Part shown: positions 57,615 through 64,000 of the stretch, piece by piece
How positions within the stretch are numbered: position 1 is the stretch's first letter
Layout: each line of letters starts with the position of its first letter
Source: Cognaticolwellia beringensis
GTDB taxonomy: Bacteria > Pseudomonadota > Gammaproteobacteria > Enterobacterales > Alteromonadaceae
Assembly: GCF_002076895.1 (NCBI RefSeq)
Contig: NZ_CP020465.1
Location: forward strand, 1,674,001 to 1,738,000
Reading direction: 5' to 3'
Length of the DNA: 64,000 bases
The notes under the pieces: model-generated
What the model saw: the letters and a program-made list of their open reading frames with translations, nothing else
What the model was told of the DNA's origin: nothing
Database searches by the model: none
Program-made: the position numbers and the translations under genes

Positions 57615-58829
57615 TTAGCCCTCAATCACTTTCATTTCTTTGCCAATGCGAATAAAAGCTTCAATGGCTTTATCTAATTCAGCTTTGGTATGTGCGGCAG
57701 ATATTTGCGTGCGAATACGTGCTTGACCTTTAGGGACAACAGGGAAGGAGAAGCCAATGACATAAATGCCTTCGGCTAATAAACGATCCGCCATAGCACT
57801 GGCCACTTTTGCATCACCTAACATAACTGGAATAATCGCATGATCTGCGCCAGCACAGGTAAAACCAGCCGCTTCCATTTGCGTTCTAAAATATGCCGCG
57901 TTGTCTTTTAGTGTTTTACGTAATGCGCCGCCTTCGGCTAATAAGTCAATAACGGTGATTGAAGCATTAACAATCGCTGGCGCTAATGAATTAGAAAACA
58001 AGTATGGACGTGAACGTTGACGTAACCATTCAACCACTTCTTTTTTCGCCGCTGTGTAGCCACCTGAGGCTCCACCCATCGCTTTACCTAGTGTACCCGT
58101 GATAATGTCAACACGACCCATTACATCACAGTATTCATGGCTACCACGGCCTTGCTCACCGACAAAACCCACGGCATGTGAGTCGTCAACCATTACCATG
58201 GCATTGTATTTATCGGCTAAGTCACAAACCGCTTTCAAGTTAGCAATAACACCGTCCATTGAAAATACACCATCAGTGGCAATTAACTTAAAACGCGCAC
58301 CGGCTTCATCCGCTTCAATCAAGCGTGCTTCAAGTTCTGCAGCGTCATTATTAGCATAACGGAAGCGTTTAGCTTTACATAAACGTACACCATCAATAAT
58401 TGATGCATGATTAAGTGAGTCACTAATAATAGCGTCTTCTGGGCCTAATAAGGTTTCAAACAAACCAGCATTAGCGTCAAAACAAGAAGAATACAAAATA
58501 GTATCTTCCATGCCTAAAAAGGTACTTAGCTTTTGCTCTAAGGTTTTATGAATGTCTTGAGTACCACAAATAAAACGTACCGAGGCCATACCAAAACCGT
58601 GTTCATCTAACCCTTGTTTAGCGGCCGCGATTAATGACGGATGATTAGCCAAACCTAAATAGTTGTTGGCACAAAAATTTACTACATTTTCGCCGGTATT
58701 AACCGCTATTTGTGGTTGTTGCGCTGTGGTTATTACTCGTTCAGCTTTATATAAACCGTCTTCTTTTACTTGGTTTATTTGTGCAGTTAAATGAGTATAA
58801 AAATTATTTGTGTTGGCAGAATCGGTCAC
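57615..58829 (-). CDS. kbl: Glycine C-acetyltransferase (2-amino-3-ketobutyrate CoA ligase)
   Basis: This 404-residue PLP enzyme of the alpha-oxoamine synthase family cleaves 2-amino-3-ketobutyrate with CoA to glycine and acetyl-CoA. Visible are [15 protein letters not shown], the aspartate motif [14 protein letters not shown] and the PLP lysine in [17 protein letters not shown] (K249). It is the first gene of kbl-tdh-glpE-glpG and divergent from an Lrp-family regulator, with a 20-bp palindrome between them. Confidence 0.96.
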   Translation of the reverse strand: MTDSANTNNFYTHLTAQINQVKEDGLYKAERVITTAQQPQIAVNTGENVVNFCANNYLGLANHPSLIAAAKQGLDEHGFGMASVRFICGTQDIHKTLEQKLSTFLGMEDTILYSSCFDANAGLFETLLGPEDAIISDSLNHASIIDGVRLCKAKRFRYANNDAAELEARLIEADEAGARFKLIATDGVFSMDGVIANLKAVCDLADKYNAMVMVDDSHAVGFVGEQGRGSHEYCDVMGRVDIITGTLGKAMGGASGGYTAAKKEVVEWLRQRSRPYLFSNSLAPAIVNASITVIDLLAEGGALRKTLKDNAAYFRTQMEAAGFTCAGADHAIIPVMLGDAKVASAMADRLLAEGIYVIGFSFPVVPKGQARIRTQISAAHTKAELDKAIEAFIRIGKEMKVIEG

Positions 58830-58936
58830 GGTAATTCCTTAAAAAGTTATTGTCTTTCAATAGTCGTATTATCAGCCTAGACGACTTCGTAAGAAAAGTG
58901 ACATTACGTGATAAATCGTCATTTTTTATAGTCAAA

Positions 58937-58956
58937 TTGACATATGGATATGTCAA
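58937..58956. promoter_or_regulatory. Candidate Lrp-family operator between kbl and its regulator
   Basis: The perfect 20-bp palindrome TTGACATATGGATATGTCAA lies 107 bases from the kbl start and 48 bases from the regulator start. A shorter overlapping palindrome, GTCAAATTGAC (58931-58941), extends it leftward. Position in a divergent promoter and dyad symmetry fit an Lrp/AsnC-type site for autoregulation and control of threonine breakdown; binding is inferred. Confidence 0.65.
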
Positions 58957-59004
58957 AGTGTAATATGCTAGGCTATTTTTTGCTTTTTCTCCTAGGAGTA
59001 CGCA

Positions 59005-59433
59005 TTGTTAACCGAAAAAGATGAAGAGCTACTTTCCATATTGCGTCTAAATGCTCGTGCTAGTGTGTCTGACATGGCTAGAGCGACTGGCGTTTCAAGA
59101 ACGGCAATACAAAATCGGCTGAATAAACTTGAAAATAATAATGTGATTGAAGCATACAGCGTAGTGTTAGGAAGTGAGTATACTAGCGGATTAATCTCTT
59201 CAAATGTGTCATTAAAAGTAAATCCTAATTTGCGAAAAACTATCTGTTTAGCCTTAAGAAAAGTGCACCAAATTAGTCATATTTATTCTATCAGTGGTGA
59301 GTACGACTTATTGGTAACAATACAAGCCGGCACGTTAGAAAAATTAAGTGAAGTGCTCAATATGGTGTGTTCACTTGAAGGGGTCGCGAGAACAAACTCA
59401 TCGATTATTCTCGATACTATTTTCAAACGCTAA
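59005..59433 (+). CDS. Lrp/AsnC family transcriptional regulator
   Basis: This 142-residue regulator has an N-terminal winged helix-turn-helix (LLSILRLNARASVSDMARAT, then GVSRTAIQNRLNKLEN) and a C-terminal RAM effector domain (HISHIYSISGEYDLLVTIQA-type strand, EGVARTNSSIILDTIFK). TTG 59005 is accepted because TAGGAG lies six bases before it and the protein begins at the usual point. It is divergent from kbl-tdh, so it probably controls threonine or glycine use. Its stop overlaps the convergent hydrolase stop by four bases. Confidence 0.92.
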   Translation: MLTEKDEELLSILRLNARASVSDMARATGVSRTAIQNRLNKLENNNVIEAYSVVLGSEYTSGLISSNVSLKVNPNLRKTICLALRKVHQISHIYSISGEYDLLVTIQAGTLEKLSEVLNMVCSLEGVARTNSSIILDTIFKR

Positions 59434-60251
59434 TTAGCTTTCAAGGTACTTTGCAGCCAAGTCGCAATATTTTCATTCAGATAAGACTGATGTTTTAATA
59501 AATTATAACTTGAGCCGTTACCTTTAAATATTTGTAAAACAGAATGGCTATCGCCACTCCACTCGAATAACTCCTGGGCATTGAGCATGGCTTCGGTTAA
59601 ATGTTTAGCACTGAGGAGATAAATTGGCATATCGGCTAAATGTTTAAATTGCTCTTTCTCGTCATAACTGAGTTCTGGCGCTAACATCACCAAACTTTTT
59701 ACTGCAGTTTTTTCCGCTAAATAAATTGCTTGATTACTACTGCAACCACTCGTCACCATACTAATCGGTTGATTATTATTCATCGCTGTTTGTAAATACT
59801 GATAGGCCTTATAAACATCTTTTTGCCAATGCAGCATCAAAGCAGCTAATTGGCCTTGATAACTGACAATATCATCAGCTTGCTGTCGAATATTTTTATG
59901 CGAATAAACTTCACTTTCGCTGGCACCAAAACCGCGTAAATCGAGCGCTAAAACAAAAAAACCTTGTTGTGCTATGGTCGAGTATAAAGACTGAAAATCT
60001 TTGACCGAATTTTGGCAGTCATGCAACACCAATACACCACCCGCCATCGCTGAACCAGGAATTAGCTGAGCTGATAATTTAAATTTATCAGGCGCTATTA
60101 ATTCTACCGTTTGTGCTAAATGATCCTCAGCCTTTACTAAAAGTGACTGAGCGACTACCTGCTGAGCAACGCTAAACGATAATAGAAAGAAAATAAATTT
60201 CAATACTGAATGTTTAACGCTTTTATATCCATTTTTTCTAAAAATGTTCAT
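59430..60251 (-). CDS. Exported alpha/beta hydrolase-fold protein
   Basis: This is a 273-residue protein. The N-terminus has a basic stretch and a signal-like helix (FIFFLLSFSVAQQVVAQ). The hydrolase fold is recognisable by GGVLVLHDCQNS (oxyanion strand), FFVLALDLRGFGASE and the nucleophile elbow VTSGCSSNQAIYLAEK. The elbow reads GCSSN instead of GxSxG, with Asn replacing the second Gly. Acidic and His partners are less clear; LLKHQSYLNENIATWL near the end holds a candidate His. It is likely periplasmic; substrate unknown. It overlaps the Lrp-family gene end to end. Confidence 0.72.
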   Translation of the reverse strand: MNIFRKNGYKSVKHSVLKFIFFLLSFSVAQQVVAQSLLVKAEDHLAQTVELIAPDKFKLSAQLIPGSAMAGGVLVLHDCQNSVKDFQSLYSTIAQQGFFVLALDLRGFGASESEVYSHKNIRQQADDIVSYQGQLAALMLHWQKDVYKAYQYLQTAMNNNQPISMVTSGCSSNQAIYLAEKTAVKSLVMLAPELSYDEKEQFKHLADMPIYLLSAKHLTEAMLNAQELFEWSGDSHSVLQIFKGNGSSYNLLKHQSYLNENIATWLQSTLKAN

Positions 60252-60360
60252 AAGTTAACCTAAAGTCCTTTGCACATCTGAACTGACTATTAGTGATATC
60301 ACTCGCTAAGTAAAATAATTATTGAAACAAAACACTTAGCCTAGCTATTTTATAGCTTGC

Positions 60361-60391
60361 TTGATTTTTTTAAGCAAGATTTAGGTATACT
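60361..60391 (+). promoter_or_regulatory. Possible promoter of waaA
   Basis: TTGATT (60361-60366) and TATACT (60386-60391) are separated by 19 bases, 36 bases before the waaA start. The spacing is slightly long, so this is tentative. Confidence 0.35.
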
Positions 60392-60426
60392 ATTAAGCAT
60401 ACCATATTGATATTTGAGCTCATTAA

Positions 60427-61725
60427 GTGCGTTTTACTCTCGCTTTAGTTTTATACCGATTATTATTTTTGCTGTTAACACCGCTACTTTTAGTCGTGTT
60501 ACTACTACGTTCAACTAATCACCCAGCATATAGAAAACGCCTACTTGAACGTTTGGGTATACTTGAAAAAAATCTCGAACCCAATGGTATTGTAGTGCAT
60601 GCGGCCAGTGTTGGTGAAATTATTGCTTTAAAACCTTTTATTTCGCAACTGCTTATCTATAATCCTGAAATGCCAGTCACCGTAACGACTTTTACGCCAA
60701 CCGGCTCAGCACAAGTAAAAAAATTATTTGCAGATAAAGTGCAGCATTGTTATCTGCCACTAGACAATATCATTTCCACTACTATGTTTTTAAAGCGCTT
60801 AAAGCCTAAAGCTATGGTTTTTATGGAAACGGAATTATGGCCAAATTTAATCTCACAGTGCAAAAGTAACCAGATTAAACTGCTGTTAGTTAATGGCCGA
60901 TTATCCGATAAATCAATGCGCAGTTATCAAAAACTCGCTTGGTTAATCACCCCTGCAATACAAAGCTTTGACAGAATATTGACCCAAAGCCAAGTTAACC
61001 AAGAGAATTATATAGCGATGGGGGCAACCCCTGAAATGTGCAAGTTATCGGGTAACTTAAAATTCGACGTTTCGTTAAATAATGATGTTGTCACAAAACA
61101 GCGTGAATTAAATAGCTTAATGACCGAAAAACGTAAAATTTGGCTAATCGCTAGTTCACACCCCGGCGATGAAGCACTAGTATTAAAAGCATTTGAACAC
61201 GTAAAACAACAAGACAGTAAAGCTTTGTTGATTATTGTGCCACGACACCCTGAACGCTTTGAGCAAGTCGCCAAGCTCGCACAAGACGCTGGTAATCATG
61301 TACTAAAACGTAGCCAAAATCAGCTTGTTTCACTTAATACCCAGGTATGGATCATCGATACTTTAGGTGAACTACTCGCCGCCTGCTCTTTAGCTGATGT
61401 GGTCACTATGGGAGGAAGTTTTAGCGATATTGGTGGCCACAACCCTTTAGAGCCAGCATTATTTCAAAAACCCGTTATCGTCGGCCCAAATATGAGTAAC
61501 TTTAAAGAGATTTTGGTACAACTAATGTCTGCACAGGGCATAGTACAACTTGTTGAAAATGAAGATATGCCTAAAGCCTTAGCGAACGAAGTACTACGTT
61601 TGTTTACTGATGAAACCAGTGCACAAATACTAGGAAGTAATAGCTATAAAGTTGTGCAAGCAAACCAAGGTGCTACCACGCAATCTTTAACCGCTCTGCA
61701 AAATTTACTGAAGTCACCATATTAA
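60427..61725 (+). CDS. waaA: 3-deoxy-D-manno-octulosonic acid (Kdo) transferase
   Basis: This 432-residue GT30 glycosyltransferase adds Kdo to lipid IVA in lipopolysaccharide core synthesis. Visible are the N-terminal membrane helix (LYRLLFLLLTPLLLVVLLLR), VVHAASVGEIIALKPFI with the catalytic Glu region, VFMETELWPNLISQC, and the CMP-sugar site VTMGGSFSDIGGHNPLEPAL. The start is GTG 60427. LPS-related genes follow at the right edge (GT9), consistent with a core-oligosaccharide region. Confidence 0.95.
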   Translation: MRFTLALVLYRLLFLLLTPLLLVVLLLRSTNHPAYRKRLLERLGILEKNLEPNGIVVHAASVGEIIALKPFISQLLIYNPEMPVTVTTFTPTGSAQVKKLFADKVQHCYLPLDNIISTTMFLKRLKPKAMVFMETELWPNLISQCKSNQIKLLLVNGRLSDKSMRSYQKLAWLITPAIQSFDRILTQSQVNQENYIAMGATPEMCKLSGNLKFDVSLNNDVVTKQRELNSLMTEKRKIWLIASSHPGDEALVLKAFEHVKQQDSKALLIIVPRHPERFEQVAKLAQDAGNHVLKRSQNQLVSLNTQVWIIDTLGELLAACSLADVVTMGGSFSDIGGHNPLEPALFQKPVIVGPNMSNFKEILVQLMSAQGIVQLVENEDMPKALANEVLRLFTDETSAQILGSNSYKVVQANQGATTQSLTALQNLLKSPY

Positions 61726-61729
61726 GGTT

Positions 61730-61765
61730 TATATTAAGCAACGCTCAAGAGCGCTGCTTAATATA
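61730..61765. terminator. Bidirectional hairpin between waaA and the PepSY gene
   Basis: Arms of 17 bases (TATATTAAGCAACGCTC and its near-complement, one mismatch) are separated by two bases. It starts four bases after the waaA stop and reaches into the last codons of the convergent PepSY gene. It has no long T-run but is very stable and well placed. Confidence 0.65.
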
Positions 61766-62347
61766 GATTCTCACACCTAAAAACGTTAATGAGATCAATA
61801 ACACTAAACCGAATATCCCTAGTATTTGGTTTAGTGCTTCGAAGGGAGTCCATTGCAAATAGTGCACTTGATAAAGTAAGTTAATTAACTGAGTATCTTG
61901 CCCTGTTTGGCTTAATCTAAGGCTATTCCAATGAAGTGTTACATCGACACCTGTACTTGTGCGCGCCGACAAACCATTGGTACTTACTATTTCGCCATAG
62001 CGCGCTTTATTAATAGCAAAGGCATCGTTTAATAGTGTTGTAAACTGTAATGTTGTTGGTTCGGGTTTAACAAGCATTGTTACGGGATCTACATGCTCGC
62101 TTTTATTATTAGTCTTCACTAAAAGATGCTGACCTAAAACTGTTTTAACTAACTTAATTTCTTGCCAGTTTTCCTCAGGTGTAATGGTCAGCGATTGACT
62201 CAATGGGTATTTTTTTACTGACAATTGCTCATAAGCCCCTTGATAACCAGGCTTAATAAAAAATACTAAGCCGGTAAGTGTCCACCCCAACATAGGTAGC
62301 ACTAAAACAAGGCCAATGAGTTTGTGCAGTTTTCTACTTTTTTTCAT
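61745..62347 (-). CDS. PepSY-associated transmembrane protein
   Basis: This 200-residue membrane protein has an N-terminal helix (LHKLIGLVLVLPMLGWTLTGLV), a periplasmic PepSY-like region (about 40-150) and a C-terminal helix (ILGIFGLVLLISLTFLGVRI). The HKLIG start and the LHWNSLRLSQTGQD/HYLQWTPFEALN blocks match the PepSY_TM family. Members are often linked to iron-siderophore or flavin reduction; nothing nearby confirms that here. The stop codon lies within the hairpin shared with waaA. Confidence 0.78.
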   Translation of the reverse strand: MKKSRKLHKLIGLVLVLPMLGWTLTGLVFFIKPGYQGAYEQLSVKKYPLSQSLTITPEENWQEIKLVKTVLGQHLLVKTNNKSEHVDPVTMLVKPEPTTLQFTTLLNDAFAINKARYGEIVSTNGLSARTSTGVDVTLHWNSLRLSQTGQDTQLINLLYQVHYLQWTPFEALNQILGIFGLVLLISLTFLGVRIYIKQRS

Positions 62348-62445
62348 TTTTATTTCTTATTGATGCTTATTTTTTAATGCTCTTTTAATTAAAAAATAAG
62401 CATCAATAAATTCAGTATGATGGAAAAACGTTAAGCCGAGAATAA

Positions 62446-62889
62446 TCACGCTTTAATGCGTTCCTCAGCAATTTCCTTTATTAATACCGGTGTGGTGAAA
62501 TTGGCTTGTTTATCTAAAGCTAAAGGAATTAACCAATGCAGGTTCGGAATAATATTAGCTGGCAATTCACTCAGCTTAATAATATGTACTTGTTCTTGCT
62601 CTATAGTTCTAGCACTAAAAGCGAGATCTGAAAATGCAAAATACATGTCAACATCATAAAAGTTGGGTCTATGTATTTTCGCATAACAGGTCCAATCTAC
62701 TGTATTAGTTATCACGCCTGTTTCTTCAGTAAACTCTCTAACCATGGCATCGACTGATCGCTCGTTTGCTTCAATTTTACCACCAACGCCATTGAATAAC
62801 CCATGCTGCCATTGCGGGTTAATCTTCTCGATTAGCACCACTTGGCTAGCGTCTTGTGAAAATAAAAAGCCTGTTACATATTTTTTCAC
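62446..62889 (-). CDS. NUDIX hydrolase
   Basis: This 147-residue protein has a complete Nudix box GGKIEANERSVDAMVREFTE continuing EETGV, matching GX5EX7REUXEEXGU. It should hydrolyse a nucleoside diphosphate linked to another moiety with Mg; the substrate is not predictable. The start MKKYVTGFLFSQDASQVVLI is typical of short MutT/ADP-ribose-type members. It is 19 bases downstream of the GT9 gene on the same strand, so they may share a transcript. Confidence 0.88.
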   Translation of the reverse strand: MKKYVTGFLFSQDASQVVLIEKINPQWQHGLFNGVGGKIEANERSVDAMVREFTEETGVITNTVDWTCYAKIHRPNFYDVDMYFAFSDLAFSARTIEQEQVHIIKLSELPANIIPNLHWLIPLALDKQANFTTPVLIKEIAEERIKA

Positions 62890-62908
62890 ACATATTCCTT
62901 GTGTTGAC

Positions 62909-63997
62909 TTACCCTAACTCTGGATAGTTATCGTGAATAAGCCGTTCAATGGTTTTCCTTACATCAGCAATGCTGATTTGCATCATTAGGTCTTTCCCTT
63001 TAGCACGAGTGCCCCAAGGTAGTTGCTCAAAACTTTGTTTGTATTGCCGTTGTATCGATGAAGTGTAAGCACTCACAACATATTGGGCATATAAGTAAGG
63101 GCCTGTACGCTTTGGATTGCTGTGGGCATATAAGCCCACAACAGGTGTTTCAACCGTCACTGCCATATGTGCAGGACCGGTGTCAGGTGCAACCACTAAA
63201 TGGGCTAATTTTAATACCGCCAATAACTGCTTTAGACTTGTTTTACCAACCAGATTTTGTATTTCGTTTTCGCTTTGATTAAGCTTACTCCGACTAATAA
63301 TCGCCTCAGCAAGCAGCTTCTCCATGGTGGTTGGGCCACCACATACCACGACTTTAAAACCACGAGCGATTAAATATTCAGCCGTTTGAGAATAACCTTC
63401 AGCATGCCAATTACGCTCCGCTTTACTTGCAGCAGGACATAGCACCGCAATCGGTTTATTAGCTTCATTGGCGGCACTGAGTTTTTCACTGGCCCATAAC
63501 TGGTCGCTATCCGCTAATGGCATTTTCCACAACGGCGGAGGAGCGTCTAGACCTAGTGCTTTTGCAAACCCCATAAAACCATCGAGCACATGCGGTTGTT
63601 TTTGCTTAGCTATTTTTTTATTGGTGAATAACCATTGCCCTTCTTTCGCACGCTGGGTGTCAAAGCCAATCTTTACTTTTGCTGAAATACATAAACTGGC
63701 AATACTAGCCCTTAATGCCACCTGCATATGCAGCAAAACATCAAACTTACGACCTTTAAGGTTTTGCCTTAAGTCTTGGTAACCTTTTAAACCTGCACGT
63801 TTATCAAAAATAACAAATTCAACACCATACAAGCCTTGTAATAAACTCGCTTCAATTTTACCTATCACCCAAGTAATTTTGGTGTCTGGCCACTGACGTT
63901 GAATATTTTGCACTACAGCAACGGCATGACATACGTCTCCGATAGCTGATAATCGCAATAAACATAAATTTTTCGGAGCAGATATTTGACCCAGCAT
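62909..63997 (-). CDS. Glycosyltransferase family 9 (LPS heptosyltransferase-like)
   Basis: This 362-residue GT9 protein begins close to the right window edge. Visible are the N-terminal LRLSAIGDVCHAVAVVQNIQ and the C-terminal ADP-sugar-binding part (AVLCPAASKAERNWHAEGYS, LVVAPDTGPAHMAVTVETPV, GLYAHSNPKRTGPYLY). It probably adds heptose or another ADP-linked sugar to the LPS core, which fits its place near waaA. ATG 63997 gives a plausible start, but an upstream start beyond the window cannot be excluded. Confidence 0.88.
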   Translation of the reverse strand: MLGQISAPKNLCLLRLSAIGDVCHAVAVVQNIQRQWPDTKITWVIGKIEASLLQGLYGVEFVIFDKRAGLKGYQDLRQNLKGRKFDVLLHMQVALRASIASLCISAKVKIGFDTQRAKEGQWLFTNKKIAKQKQPHVLDGFMGFAKALGLDAPPPLWKMPLADSDQLWASEKLSAANEANKPIAVLCPAASKAERNWHAEGYSQTAEYLIARGFKVVVCGGPTTMEKLLAEAIISRSKLNQSENEIQNLVGKTSLKQLLAVLKLAHLVVAPDTGPAHMAVTVETPVVGLYAHSNPKRTGPYLYAQYVVSAYTSSIQRQYKQSFEQLPWGTRAKGKDLMMQISIADVRKTIERLIHDNYPELG

Positions 63998-64000
63998 AAA

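Overview
The window is a low-GC, gene-dense chromosomal segment from a marine gammaproteobacterium. I infer Colwellia or a close relative (Alteromonadales, Colwelliaceae). The basis is gene content and order: pxpABC, pabA-HDOD-argD-astA-astD-DUF1338, srkA-dsbA beside ccoG, yihI-DUF2489, glpG-glpE-tdh-kbl-lrp, a large Oar-like TonB receptor and an unusually AT-rich intergenic background. The species call is inference; no rRNA gene is present.

Layout. 1-2.0 kb: end of pxpA, then pxpB and pxpC (5-oxoprolinase). 2.1-9.4 kb: pabA, an HDOD regulator and an arginine catabolism cluster (argD/astC, astA, astD) followed by a DUF1338 enzyme; astB and astE are not here. 9.5-19.3 kb: a TPR-sulfotransferase, a DUF3718 periplasmic protein, a 983-residue TonB receptor, a DUF3802-like protein, a two-OB-fold SSB-like protein, a beta-propeller/TM/SHOCT protein and a TVP38/TMEM64 membrane protein. 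19.35-21.28 kb: a tandem array of two facing REP palindromes with a period of about 123 bp, split by an intact IS4-family (IS10-like) element. 21.4-34.5 kb: dsbA-srkA-ccoG, hutF-hutG with a candidate HutC operator, a peroxiredoxin-glutaredoxin fusion, VF530, purU, an M61 peptidase, a VOC protein, yihI, DUF2489 and DUF1285.

34.75-38.25 kb is the main accessory region. It starts at tRNA-His and ends at a degenerate tRNA-His 3-prime-half copy. Inside are a PEP-CTERM protein, a 44-residue glycine-rich small protein on the minus strand and a Phd/YefM-ParE toxin-antitoxin pair whose toxin has a stop at codon 7. To its right lie small lipoproteins, including a GH24 lysozyme-like lipoprotein lacking two of the three T4-type catalytic residues, a CheX-REC protein and a NYN-domain protein.

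41.8-64 kb is mostly core: plsB, gltB-gltD, a lysine-rich exported protein, a DUF4382 lipoprotein, ubiC-ubiA, a FliL-like protein, glpG-glpE-tdh-kbl divergent from an Lrp-family regulator with a perfect 20-bp palindrome between them, an alpha/beta hydrolase, waaA, a PepSY protein, a NUDIX hydrolase and a GT9 glycosyltransferase at the right edge.

I found no CRISPR array, prophage or complete defence system. The most unusual items are the tRNA-His-bounded islet, the REP array with its targeted IS insertion, the altered lysozyme lipoprotein, the tandem-OB protein and several perfect palindromes next to start codons.
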